DNA from: Streptomyces griseoluteus
GTDB lineage: Bacteria > Actinomycetota > Actinomycetes > Streptomycetales > Streptomycetaceae
DNA length: 64,000 nucleotides
Direction: 5' to 3'
Assembly (NCBI RefSeq): GCF_004784465.1
Contig: NZ_SRRU01000001.1
Span: 558,001 to 622,000, forward strand
Both the position numbers and the translations under genes were made by a program. Of this stretch, positions 15,671 through 24,218 are shown in pieces. The notes below the pieces were generated by a model. That model was not told the DNA's origin. It made no database searches and was given only the letters and a program-made list of their open reading frames with translations. The stretch's first letter is position 1. Each line of letters opens with the position of its first letter.

Positions 15671-16666
15671 GTGAGCGAAGCACTCGTCGCCGTCGAGGCC
15701 GCCGGGGCGGACATCACCGCCCCGGCGGCCTCGGGGGCCCGTCAGTTCTGGCGGCGGCTGCGCGCGCAGCGGGCCGCCCTCGTCGCCGCGGCCGTCGTCG
15801 CGCTCCTCGTCCTGGTCGCGCTCGCCGCGCCACTGCTCACCGCCCTCGAGGGCCAGGACCCCACCACGTACCACCCCGGCCTCGTCGATTCCGCGCGCGG
15901 CGGCGTGCCCATCGGGTCGCTCGGCGGGATCAGTGCCGAGCACTGGCTGGGCGTCGAACCGCAGACCGGACGGGACCTGTTCGCCCGGCTGGTGGAGGGC
16001 GCCCGCGTCTCGCTGGGCGTCGCCTTCGCGGCCACCCTCATCCAGGTGCTCATCGGCGTCACCATCGGCGTGGCCGCCGCGATGGGCAGCCGGTGGCTGG
16101 ACCAGGTCCTCAGCCGGGTCACCGACATCATCGTGGCCCTGCCGCTCATGATCATGGCGCTGGCGCTGCTGGCCGTCGTGCCCGCGAGCTTCCCCCGCCC
16201 GGTGCTGGTCGCGCTGGTCATCGGGCTGATCGCCTGGGGCAACGTCGCCAAGATCGTGCGCGCCCAGACCCTCACCCTCAAGGGGCTCGATCACGTGGCC
16301 GCCGCCCGGCTCAGTGGATGGGGCGCCGTGCGGGTGGCCCGCCGCGAGCTGCTGCCCGGCCTCGCCGCGCCCGTCATCACCTACGCCGCGCTGCTGGTGC
16401 CCACCAACATCTCCGCCGAGGCGGCCCTGTCCTTCCTCGGTGTGGGGGTGAAGCCGCCGACGCCGTCGTGGGGACAGATGATCACCGCCGCCGACGTCTG
16501 GTACCAGGCCGCGCCGCAGTATCTGCTGTTCCCGGCCGGTGCCCTGTTCACCACCGTGCTCGCCCTCACCGTCCTCGGTGACGGCGTGCGCACCGCACTC
16601 GACCCCCGCGCCGCCTCCCGGCTGCGCGTCGGCACCGGCCGCGCCCGGAAGGAGGACGCCGCGTGA
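15671..16666 (+). CDS. ABC transporter permease, DppC/OppC type
   Basis: 331 residues. A cytoplasmic N-terminus precedes the first helix (AALVAAAVVALLVLVALAAP), then an extracytoplasmic loop with GRDLFARLVEGARVSLGV, typical of DppC/OppC proteins. Further helices carry the cytoplasmic EAA-type loop (AARLSGWGAVRVARRELLPG), which docks on the ATPase. The end is ALDPRAASRLRVG with a basic tail. GTG start four bases after the binding-protein stop. It pairs with the DppB-type permease whose GTG overlaps its stop codon, so the two should be made in equal amounts. Confidence 0.85.
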   Translation: MSEALVAVEAAGADITAPAASGARQFWRRLRAQRAALVAAAVVALLVLVALAAPLLTALEGQDPTTYHPGLVDSARGGVPIGSLGGISAEHWLGVEPQTGRDLFARLVEGARVSLGVAFAATLIQVLIGVTIGVAAAMGSRWLDQVLSRVTDIIVALPLMIMALALLAVVPASFPRPVLVALVIGLIAWGNVAKIVRAQTLTLKGLDHVAAARLSGWGAVRVARRELLPGLAAPVITYAALLVPTNISAEAALSFLGVGVKPPTPSWGQMITAADVWYQAAPQYLLFPAGALFTTVLALTVLGDGVRTALDPRAASRLRVGTGRARKEDAA

Positions 16667-17661
16667 ACGGCTTCGGCGGATTCCTGCTGCGCCGCGCGGC
16701 GGGCACGCTCATCACCCTGCTCGCCGTCTCGGTCCTCGTCTACGTGGTCTTCTACGCCACCCCCGGCAACGTCGCCCAGATCACCTGCGGCCCGCGCTGC
16801 TCCCCGGAGCAGGTGCACCAGGTCGCCGCCCAGCTCCGCCTCGACGACCCGCTCTACCTGCGCTACTTCCACTTCCTCCAGGGGCTGTTCGTCGGCCAGG
16901 ACTACTCCACCGGCACCTCGGTCGAGCACTGCGCGGCACCCTGCCTCGGGCTCTCCTACCAGAGCGACCAGCAGGTGCTCACGCTGCTGCTGGCCAAGCT
17001 GCCGGTCAGCCTCTCGCTGGTGGCCGGGGCGATGGTGCTCTGGCTGGTCATCGGCGTCGGGACCGGCGTCCTCTCCGCCTGGCGGCGCGGCCGGCTCTCC
17101 GAGCGGGTGCTCACCGTGCTGACCCTGGCCGGCTGGGCCACGCCCGTGTTCGTGCTCGGTCTGGTGCTGATGATCGTGGTCTGCGGCGAACTCCAACTGC
17201 TGCCGTTCCCGCAGTACGTGCGCTTCGGCGACGACCCCGAGCAGTGGGCGTGGAACCTGCTGCTGCCCTGGCTGTCGCTGGCCCTGATCGAGGCGGCCGC
17301 GTTCGCCCGGCTCACCCGCTCGGCCATGCTGGAGACCCTCGCCGAGGACCACATCCGCACCTTCCGCGCCTACGGCGTCGGCGAGCGGGCCATCGTCGGA
17401 CGGCACGCCCTGCGCGGCGCGCTCGCCCCCGTGATCGCCCTCAACGCCAACAACGTCGGCTCCGCCATCGGCGGCGCGGTCCTCACCGAGACGCTGTTCG
17501 GGCTGCCCGGCATCGGCCAGGAGCTGGTGCACGCGGTCAAGGTGGTGGACCTGCCCGTGGTCGTCGGCATGGTCCTGGTCGTCGCCTTCTTCGTCGTCAT
17601 CGCCAACGCCGTCGCGGACGTCCTGTACGCGCTGGCCGACCGCCGGGTGGTCCTCGCATGA
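16663..17661 (+). CDS. ABC transporter permease, DppB/OppB type
   Basis: 332 residues, starting VNGFGGFLLRRAAGTLITLL, the usual DppB opening. A first helix is followed by an extracytoplasmic loop carrying four Cys (ITCGPRCSPEQ, EHCAAPC), more than is common and possibly disulfide-bonded, then five further helices. The EAA-type loop is present (FRAYGVGERAIVGRHALRGA), as is the conserved GGAVLTETLFGLPGIGQELV near the C-terminus. It overlaps both neighbours by four bases (GTGA at 16663, ATGA at 17658), so translation is coupled. Confidence 0.85.
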   Translation: MNGFGGFLLRRAAGTLITLLAVSVLVYVVFYATPGNVAQITCGPRCSPEQVHQVAAQLRLDDPLYLRYFHFLQGLFVGQDYSTGTSVEHCAAPCLGLSYQSDQQVLTLLLAKLPVSLSLVAGAMVLWLVIGVGTGVLSAWRRGRLSERVLTVLTLAGWATPVFVLGLVLMIVVCGELQLLPFPQYVRFGDDPEQWAWNLLLPWLSLALIEAAAFARLTRSAMLETLAEDHIRTFRAYGVGERAIVGRHALRGALAPVIALNANNVGSAIGGAVLTETLFGLPGIGQELVHAVKVVDLPVVVGMVLVVAFFVVIANAVADVLYALADRRVVLA

Positions 17662-19253
17662 GCCTGGTCGAAGTCACCGATCTCACCGTCGAGTTCGGCG
17701 CCCTGCACGCCGTGGACGGACTCTCCTTCACGCTGGAGAAGGGGGCCGCGCTGGCCCTGGTGGGCGAGTCGGGCTCCGGCAAGTCCACCGTCGCCGGCGC
17801 CCTGCTGGGCCTGCACCGGGACACCGGGGCACGGGTCGGCGGCTCGGTCCTGGTGGCCGGCACCGACGTGACCGCCGCCTCCGACGCCGAGCTGCGCGGG
17901 CTGCGCGGGGCCAAGGCCGCCATGGTCTTCCAGGACCCGCTGTCCTCCCTCGACCCGTACTACGCGGTGGGCGACCAGATCGCCGAGGTGTACCGCGTCC
18001 ACACCCGTGCCTCCCGGCGGGCCGCACGCGCGCGTGCCGTCGAGGTGCTGGACCGGGTCGGCATCCCGGACGCGGCCCGGCGGGCGCGGTCCCGGCCGCA
18101 CGAGTTCAGCGGGGGCATGCGCCAACGCGCGCTGATCGCCATGGCGTTGGCGTGCGAACCCGAGCTGCTCATCGCGGACGAGCCGACCACCGCCCTGGAC
18201 GTCACCGTGCAGGCCCAGATCCTCGACCTGCTGCACACCCTGCGCCAGGAGAACGGGCTCGGCCTGCTGCTCGTCACCCATGACGTGGGCGTCGCCGCCG
18301 AGAGCGCCGACGACGTGCTCGTGATGCGGCACGGCCGCGCGGTCGAACACGGGCCGCTGCGCCGGGTGCTGGCCGCACCCGAGCAGCCCTACACCCGCGA
18401 ACTCCTCGCCTCCGTACCGCGCGTGGACGCACCCCGTACCGCGCCCGCCGAGGAGGCGGGGGAGACGGTGCTCGAAGCGGTCGGCCTGCGACGGGAGTTC
18501 GGGCGCGGGCGGAGGGCGTTCACCGCCGTGGACGACGTCTCGCTGACCCTGCGCCGGGGCGAGACCCTGGGGATCGTGGGGGAGAGCGGCAGCGGCAAGA
18601 CCACCCTGGGCCGCATGCTGGTCGGGCTGCTGGAGCCCACCTCGGGCACCATCCGGTACGACGGACGCGCGCACAGCGGGGTCGACCCGTCCGTGCAGAT
18701 GGTGTTCCAGGACCCGGCGTCCTCCCTCAACCCCCGCCGGACGGTGGGCGAGTCGATCGCCGACCCGCTGCGCGCGAAGGGCGGACAGGACGACAGGGCC
18801 GTACGGGAGCGGGTGACCGGACTGTTGGAGCGGGTCGGTCTCGAAGCGGCCCACCACGACCGCTATCCGCACGAGTTCAGCGGCGGCCAGCGCCAGCGCA
18901 TCGGCATCGCGCGGGCTCTCGCCGCCGACCCGCGCGTCATCGTCTGCGACGAACCCGTCTCCGCGCTCGACGTCACCACCCAGGCTCAAGTGGTCGCCCT
19001 GCTGGACGAGTTGCGCCGGGAACTCGGGCTCGCGCTCGTCTTCGTCGCACACGACCTCGCCGTGGTCCGCCAGGTCAGCGACCGGGTCGCCGTCATGCGC
19101 CGGGGACAGGTCGTCGAGACCGGCCCCGTCGACGAGGTGTACGAGAACCCGCGCGATCCGTACACCCGCCAGCTCCTGGCCGCCGTGCCGGCGCTGGACC
19201 CGGAGGTCGCCGCACGGCGCCGGGCGGCCCGGCGGGAGCCCGCTCCGGCGTAA
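17658..19253 (+). CDS. Fused dual-domain ABC transporter ATPase (OppD-OppF type)
   Basis: 531-residue protein carrying both nucleotide-binding domains, which are usually separate OppD and OppF subunits. Domain 1: Walker [10 protein letters not shown], signature [15 protein letters not shown], Walker [15 protein letters not shown]. Domain 2: Walker [10 protein letters not shown], signature [15 protein letters not shown], Walker [15 protein letters not shown]. Each domain ends with the oligopeptide-family tail ([12 protein letters not shown] and [16 protein letters not shown]). The fusion ensures a one-to-one ratio with the two permeases. Its ATG overlaps the DppB-type stop. Substrate class is peptide or similar; the exact ligand is unknown. 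Confidence 0.9.
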   Translation: MSLVEVTDLTVEFGALHAVDGLSFTLEKGAALALVGESGSGKSTVAGALLGLHRDTGARVGGSVLVAGTDVTAASDAELRGLRGAKAAMVFQDPLSSLDPYYAVGDQIAEVYRVHTRASRRAARARAVEVLDRVGIPDAARRARSRPHEFSGGMRQRALIAMALACEPELLIADEPTTALDVTVQAQILDLLHTLRQENGLGLLLVTHDVGVAAESADDVLVMRHGRAVEHGPLRRVLAAPEQPYTRELLASVPRVDAPRTAPAEEAGETVLEAVGLRREFGRGRRAFTAVDDVSLTLRRGETLGIVGESGSGKTTLGRMLVGLLEPTSGTIRYDGRAHSGVDPSVQMVFQDPASSLNPRRTVGESIADPLRAKGGQDDRAVRERVTGLLERVGLEAAHHDRYPHEFSGGQRQRIGIARALAADPRVIVCDEPVSALDVTTQAQVVALLDELRRELGLALVFVAHDLAVVRQVSDRVAVMRRGQVVETGPVDEVYENPRDPYTRQLLAAVPALDPEVAARRRAARREPAPA

Positions 19254-19455
19254 CGTTTCGCGTGCGGAACGTCACCACACGATCTCTTAGCGTGTCGGAA
19301 CGCGGTTCGCCCGCGAAAGTTACGACCGTTCACCCCTTTTGGTGGCGCGACGGACAACCGTCCATCGCGCCACCGCCCTCTCCGCGTACGTTCGTCCCGC
19401 TGCGAGCCGCCGGGACGACGGCGGCTCCCACACACGGGAGATCGGGGGTGCACGC

Positions 19456-21111
19456 GTGCGCATCGGACTGCTTACCGAGGGTGGCTATCCGTATGTCGGC
19501 GGTGACACCGGGCTCTGGTGCGACCGGCTCGTGCGCGGGCTCGGGCAGCACGAGTTCGACGTCTACGCGCTGGAGAGCGGCCGGCAGCAGGAGGGCGACG
19601 GCTGGGTGCCGATCCCGCCGCAGGTCAGGCGGGTGCGTACCGCCCGGCCGTGGGCGGCCGGGGACGACGGCGCTCCGCTGGGCCGCCGCGGCCGCAGGCG
19701 ATTCACCGAGTACTACGGCGAGCTGCTCGGCGCGGTCTGCGCCCCGCAGGAGGGCTCCGCCGCCGAAGTGGCGGACCGTTTCGGCAACGCGCTGTACAGC
19801 CTCGCCGAACTCGCCCGCGACACCGGCGCCCTGACCGGAGCCCTCCGCTCCGACCACGCCGTGACCGCCCTGGAACGCGCCTGCCGCGCCCCCGGCGCGC
19901 CGCGCGCGGCGCACGAGGCGCGCGTCCCCGACCTGCTGGCCGTCACCGACCACCTCGCCCGCGCCCTGTGCCCCCTCTCCCTCGGCTGGTACGGCGAGGA
20001 CGCCCTCGCCGCCGTCGACCTCTGCCACGCCACCTCCGGCGGCTCCGCCGCCCTGCCCGGCCTGCTCGCCCGGCACTTCTCCGGTGTGCCCCTGCTGGTC
20101 ACCGAGTACGGCGTCCAGCTCCGCGCGCACTACCTCGCGCTCGGCCCCGACAGCGCCGCCCCCGCCGTCCGCGCGCTGCTCGCCGCCTTCCACGGGCGGC
20201 TCGCCGCCGAGGTCTACCGGCGCGCCGAGATCCTCACTCCCGGCAGCAGCCACGCCCGCCGCTGGCAGGAGCGGTGCGGCGCCGACCGGGCCCGCATCCG
20301 CACCGTCCACCCGGGCATGGACGCCGACAGGTTCGCCGAGGTCGGCGAGGCGCCCGAGTGCGCCGAGGCCGGCACGCTGGTGTGGGTGGGCCGGATCGAG
20401 CCCGGCCGGGACCTGGTCGCGCTGCTGCACGCCTTCGCCGAGGTCCGCAAGGAGGAGCCGCACGCGCGGCTGCGCATCGTGGGCGTGCCCGTCGGGGCCG
20501 AGGGGGAGGCGTACCTCGCGCAGTGCCGGGCGCTGGCCGCCCAGCTCTTCCCGGACGAGGCTGAGGGGCTGCACGCCGTGGGGGACAACCCCGTGTCGTT
20601 CACCGAGGTGGGGGCGCCCGAGGCGCCGACGCTGCCGGACGCGTACGCCGCCGGTGCCGTGGTCGTGCTGTCCAGCGTGGTCGAGGGGTTCCCGGTCAGC
20701 CTGGCCGAGGCGATGTTCTGCGGCCGGGCGACGGTGTCCACGGACGTGGGCGCCGTGGTGGAGGTCATCGGGGGCACCGGGCTCGTCGTACCGCCGCGCA
20801 ATCCGAGGGCGCTGGCGGAGGCGTGCGTGGCGCTGCTGCGCGATCCCGAGCGCCGGGCGCGGCTGGGGGCGGCGGCGCGGGCGCGGGCGCTGGAACTGTT
20901 CGGCGTCGAACAGAACATCGCGGCATTTCACGGCATTTACCTGGAGATCATGTCGCACTGTCCGGTGCGCCGGGTCGCCGTGGACGAGGCGGGGGAGCCC
21001 CTGCCGTTCGCCGTCCCGGCCGAGGCCCACGTACCCGGCCGCTGGACCGTCCCCACCCTGCTGCGGGGCTCACCGGCGCCGGTCCGGGCCGGGGCGGAGG
21101 GGGTGCGATGA
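19456..21111 (+). CDS. PelF-like glycosyltransferase (DUF3492 + GT4)
   Basis: 551 residues. The N-terminal part begins VRIGLLTEGGYPYVGGDTGL followed by WCDRLVRGL and FDVYAL, closely resembling the DUF3492 start of PelF, the cytosolic enzyme that polymerises the Pel polysaccharide from UDP-sugars. The C-terminal half is a GT4/GT-B domain: a VWVGRIEPGRDLVALLHAFA nucleotide-sugar site, LRIVGVP, PDAYAAGAVVVLSSVVEGFP and SLAEAMFCGRATVSTDVGA with the Glu of the EGFP loop. No signal peptide. The GTG at 19456 follows GGGGGTG and starts exactly at the family N-terminus. Its stop overlaps the next gene (ATGA). The sugar donor and product are unknown. Confidence 0.75.
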   Translation: MRIGLLTEGGYPYVGGDTGLWCDRLVRGLGQHEFDVYALESGRQQEGDGWVPIPPQVRRVRTARPWAAGDDGAPLGRRGRRRFTEYYGELLGAVCAPQEGSAAEVADRFGNALYSLAELARDTGALTGALRSDHAVTALERACRAPGAPRAAHEARVPDLLAVTDHLARALCPLSLGWYGEDALAAVDLCHATSGGSAALPGLLARHFSGVPLLVTEYGVQLRAHYLALGPDSAAPAVRALLAAFHGRLAAEVYRRAEILTPGSSHARRWQERCGADRARIRTVHPGMDADRFAEVGEAPECAEAGTLVWVGRIEPGRDLVALLHAFAEVRKEEPHARLRIVGVPVGAEGEAYLAQCRALAAQLFPDEAEGLHAVGDNPVSFTEVGAPEAPTLPDAYAAGAVVVLSSVVEGFPVSLAEAMFCGRATVSTDVGAVVEVIGGTGLVVPPRNPRALAEACVALLRDPERRARLGAAARARALELFGVEQNIAAFHGIYLEIMSHCPVRRVAVDEAGEPLPFAVPAEAHVPGRWTVPTLLRGSPAPVRAGAEGVR

Positions 21112-22280
21112 GGGGCGTGGACAGAACGGGGGCGGGTGCGGTGGCGGCGTCCGGAGCCTCCGGGACCTCCGGAGCCGAGACCGCTCCCCGCAGGGGTGCC
21201 GTCGACCCCGTGAAGGCCCTGCTGCACCGGCACCGGGAGCTGTGCGAGCGGGCCGTGGACCCGCTGGAGATCGCGGCCGGGCTGGAGGCGCACGGCTTCA
21301 CCGACCGCTCCGCCGCCCGCTACCGGCACCGGGACGTGTTCTCGCTCGCCGAGGAGCTGTACGCGCGCGTCCCCCGCGACGCCGACCCGGCCCCCGAGCC
21401 CACCTTCGGCCCCGCCCCGCGTATCCGTACCGGCTGGGTCCTGCTCACCCTGCTGCCCGGCGCGGTCGCCTCCGGGACCGTGGCGGGACTGCGGCTCGGT
21501 CCCGGCACCGCCCGCCCCCTGGTGGCCCTCGGCGGCCTCCTCGCGGTGATCCTGGCCGTACGCGCCGCCCTCGGCCGGGGCCCCCTCGCGGCCCGCCCCG
21601 GCGCCGCCCCGCGGCCGTCCGCCCCTGTGTGGACCGTCTGCCTGCTCGGGTACGCCCTCCTCGGCGACGGCCTGCTGGACGCCGTGGTGAGCGGCGGCCC
21701 CGACGCCCTGCCCACCGGTTCCCCGGACGGCCCCTGGCCCGCCGCCACCGCGCCCGTAGTGGCCCTCGCCCTGGCCTGCGCCCCCGCCGCCTGGTGCGCC
21801 CACCTGCTCGACCTCGGCGCCCGCCGCCGGCTCGCGGGCAGCCGGGGCCTGGAGGACTTCACCTCCGGGGCGCGCCCCCTGCTGCTCGGCGTCGTCGCGC
21901 TGTACCTGGCCGCTCTGACCGGCCTGCTCGCCCTCACCGGTGCCGTGCTGCACGAGGACCCGGCCTACCCGCAGGCCCTCACCCTGGGCGCCCTGCTGTT
22001 CCTCGCCCGCCTCCTCACCGCCCACCGGCACCGGCACGCGCCGGCCGTGATCCTGGGCGCGGCGGCGGCGGCCGAGGTGGCGGCGCCGGCGCTGGTGCTG
22101 AGCGGGCGGCTCCCCGACTGCGGGTTCCTCGCCGTGCCGGTGACCACGCCGGTCGACCCCCTGGGGGTGGGGGCGATCCCGACCCTGAGCTGCGGCTGCG
22201 CGGCCCTGGTCCTCCTGGCCCACGCCCTGCGCACCCTCACCCGTGCCTCGGCCCACGCGCCCGTAGGGGGCCCGGAGTGA
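21108..22280 (+). CDS. Polytopic membrane protein coupled to the PelF-like gene
   Basis: 390 residues. The N-terminal 100 residues are cytoplasmic and include a helical segment with RHRELCERAVDPLEIAAGLE then HGFTDRSAARYRHRDVFSLA. They are followed by about nine hydrophobic helices, for example TGWVLLTLLPGAVASGTVAG, PLLLGVVALYLAALTGLLAL and ALVLLAHALRTL. I do not recognise the family. PelG, the usual membrane partner of PelF, has about twelve helices and a different start, so orthology is not claimed; a shared role in polysaccharide export is inferred from the four-base overlap with the glycosyltransferase gene. The coding strand is extremely G/C-rich. Confidence 0.6.
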   Translation: MRGVDRTGAGAVAASGASGTSGAETAPRRGAVDPVKALLHRHRELCERAVDPLEIAAGLEAHGFTDRSAARYRHRDVFSLAEELYARVPRDADPAPEPTFGPAPRIRTGWVLLTLLPGAVASGTVAGLRLGPGTARPLVALGGLLAVILAVRAALGRGPLAARPGAAPRPSAPVWTVCLLGYALLGDGLLDAVVSGGPDALPTGSPDGPWPAATAPVVALALACAPAAWCAHLLDLGARRRLAGSRGLEDFTSGARPLLLGVVALYLAALTGLLALTGAVLHEDPAYPQALTLGALLFLARLLTAHRHRHAPAVILGAAAAAEVAAPALVLSGRLPDCGFLAVPVTTPVDPLGVGAIPTLSCGCAALVLLAHALRTLTRASAHAPVGGPE

Positions 22281-22386
22281 GGCCCGCACGCCCCGCTCCA
22301 CCCCCACGGCACCGGCGCCCCACCGCCGTCCCGCCCGCTCCCCCCTCCATCCCTGAGACCCGCATCCCTGAGAAGGAGAACACCAG

Positions 22387-22470
22387 ATGACCACCTCCCG
22401 ACACGGAGCCACCGCAGTGGCCGGGTCCGTGGGAGCAGCCGCGGCGCACACCTCGGGGGCCGCCCTATGA
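22387..22470 (+). CDS. 27-residue ORF translationally coupled to the epimerase
   Basis: ATG at 22387 has AAGGAG eight bases upstream, a near-perfect ribosome site, and reads MTTSRHGATAVAGSVGAAAA then HTSGAAL, stopping at 22468-22470 inside the ATGA start of the epimerase gene. The peptide is Ala/Gly-rich and weakly hydrophobic. It may be a real small protein, a remnant of a larger gene, or only a device that loads ribosomes for the epimerase, which lacks its own good site. Confidence 0.45.
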   Translation: MTTSRHGATAVAGSVGAAAAHTSGAAL

Positions 22471-23426
22471 GGGTCCTGCTGATCGGAGCCAACGGGTACA
22501 TCGGCCGCTTCGTCGCCGACCGCCTCCTCGCCGACCCCGCCGTGCAGCTCACCGCGCTCGGCCGGGGCGACGACGCCGACGTCCGCTTCGACCTCGCCAC
22601 CGGCAGCCCCGGCGCGCTGACCCGGTTCCTGGACGCCGTGCACCCCGGTGTCGTCGTCAACTGCGCCGGTGCCACCCGGGGCGGCGCCCGCGACCTCACC
22701 CGGCACAACACCGTCGCCGTGGCCACCGTCTGCGAGGCGCTGCGGCGCAGCGGCTGCGGGGCCCGGCTGGTGCAGATCGGCTGCGGTTCCGAGTACGGGC
22801 CGAGCCAGCCCGGCTCCTCCACGGCCGAGGACGCCGTACCCCGGCCGGGCGGCCCCTACGGGGTCAGCAAGCTCGCCGCGACGGAACTGGTCCTCGGCTC
22901 CGGGCTGGACGCCGTGGTGCTGCGGGTCTTCTCGCCCGCCGGACCCGGCACCCCGGCAGGGTCGCCCCTGGGGAGGCTCGCCGAGGCCATGCGCCGGGCC
23001 ATGCAGGCGGGCGACGGCGAACTCAAGCTCGCCGGGCTCGGCGTCCAGCGCGACTTCGTCGACGTACGCGATGTCGCCCGCGCCGTGCACGCCGCCTCCC
23101 TGTCCGCCGCGCAGGGTGTGATCAACATCGGCTCCGGCCGTGCCGTACGGCTGCGTGACGCGGCCACGGTCCTCGCGCGGGTCGCCGGGTACGGCGGCGC
23201 GCTCAACGAGCTCGACGCGCCTCCCGGCCCATTGCGGGGACAGCTCGGGCATCCGCGCGGTGACCTGGACCACGCGGTGCCGGTCGCGTACCCCTACCCG
23301 GACGGCTGCGGGAGCTGGCAGCAGGCCGATGTGCGCACCGCCCGCGACCGGCTCGGCTGGCGGCCCCGGATCAATCTGGAGGAGTCGCTCGCGGACATCT
23401 GGATGGAGGCGGCATGCCGCATCTGA
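22467..23426 (+). CDS. NAD-dependent epimerase/dehydratase (extended SDR)
   Basis: 319 residues. Rossmann start MRVLLIGANGYIGRFVADRL with the GxxGxxG motif (G7, G10, G13), an NCAGAT segment, catalytic-type Ser/Gly region IGCGSEYGPS, and YGVSK (about 131-135) supplying the Tyr-Lys pair. Later motifs are LRVFSPAGPG, RDFVDVRDVARA and LGWRPRINLEESLADIW, as in UDP-sugar 4-epimerases. It probably makes a nucleotide-sugar for the PelF-like transferase, in the manner of the PelX epimerase of pel systems; the substrate is not shown. Start ATGA overlaps the 27-codon ORF; the 3' end overlaps the spherulin-4 gene by 13 bases. Confidence 0.8.
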   Translation: MRVLLIGANGYIGRFVADRLLADPAVQLTALGRGDDADVRFDLATGSPGALTRFLDAVHPGVVVNCAGATRGGARDLTRHNTVAVATVCEALRRSGCGARLVQIGCGSEYGPSQPGSSTAEDAVPRPGGPYGVSKLAATELVLGSGLDAVVLRVFSPAGPGTPAGSPLGRLAEAMRRAMQAGDGELKLAGLGVQRDFVDVRDVARAVHAASLSAAQGVINIGSGRAVRLRDAATVLARVAGYGGALNELDAPPGPLRGQLGHPRGDLDHAVPVAYPYPDGCGSWQQADVRTARDRLGWRPRINLEESLADIWMEAACRI

Positions 23427-24154
23427 CCAGCGCGCCCACCGTCACCGGCGTACGTACCGCGATCGGCGTCCCCGACTACGCGCACCCGCTGACCGCGCCC
23501 GCCCAGTGGGCCGAACTGGCGCGTCCCGGAACGCCGCTGGACTGGGTGGTGCTCAATGTCGCCGCCGGACCGGGCGTCCGCCCCGACCCGCACTGCCTTC
23601 AGGCGGCGGGCCGGCTGCAGGGCGGCGGGGTCCGTGTGCTGGGCCACCTGGACCTCGCACACGGCATGCGCCCCTTCGCCGACCTGGTCACCGACGCGCA
23701 CCGCCACCTCGACTGGTACCGCGTCGACGGCTTCCTGCTGGAACGCTGTCCCGGTGACCGGACGGAACTGCCCGATGTCCGGCGGGTGATCACCACGCTG
23801 CGCGCGCTCGCCGGGGACACCCACATCGTGCTCGGCCACGGGGAGCACCCCTGTCCGGGGTACGCGGAGAACGCCGACCAGTTGGTGACCTTCCGGGGCT
23901 CCTGGGCCGACTACCGCTGGTCGCAGGTGGCCGAGTGGACCGCCGACCATCCGGCCGACCGCTTCTGCCATTTCGTGCACGGGGTGCCGCGCGGCCATCT
24001 GGAGGAGGCACTGCGCATCGCGCGCTGGCAGGGCGCCGGGACGATCTACCTCACCGACCGCACGGACCGCGGCGGCCGGGCCAACCCCTGGGAGACCATG
24101 CCCGGCCACTGGGACGAATTCGTCTCGCGGGTCGGAACGGGTGTCTCGGAATGA
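23414..24154 (+). CDS. Spherulation-specific family 4 (spherulin-4) protein
   Basis: 246 residues. The segments IGVPDYAHP, DWVVLNVAAGPGVRPDPHCL, GGVRVLGHLDLAHGMRP and WYRVDGFLLERCP follow the spherulin-4 barrel pattern (motifs of the type P-Y-P, NPxxGPG, GYVxT, DGIFxDE). The family is related to GH114/GH135/GH166 hydrolases that cut alpha-1,4-galactosaminogalactan and Pel, including the hydrolase domain of PelA. Unlike those enzymes it has no signal peptide, so it would act in the cytosol or need another export route. An acidic residue (E in DGFLLE) is at the expected catalytic site. It overlaps the epimerase gene, marking a coupled four-gene unit. Confidence 0.7.
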   Translation: MPHLTSAPTVTGVRTAIGVPDYAHPLTAPAQWAELARPGTPLDWVVLNVAAGPGVRPDPHCLQAAGRLQGGGVRVLGHLDLAHGMRPFADLVTDAHRHLDWYRVDGFLLERCPGDRTELPDVRRVITTLRALAGDTHIVLGHGEHPCPGYAENADQLVTFRGSWADYRWSQVAEWTADHPADRFCHFVHGVPRGHLEEALRIARWQGAGTIYLTDRTDRGGRANPWETMPGHWDEFVSRVGTGVSE

Positions 24155-24218
24155 AGAAGGCCGTGGCAGTGTTACGGGAAGAACAACCCGTAGTGATCGA
24201 CCGACCAACGGAGTCCCC

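Noticed and set aside
19254..19272. Terminator after the fused ABC ATPase
   Set aside because: ACGTT-CGC/GCG-AACGT pairing is interrupted and short with no T-run; too weak to call.
20937..23273. 778-codon minus-strand frame over the glycosyltransferase-epimerase region
   Set aside because: Covers three well-supported coupled plus-strand genes; translation is low complexity.
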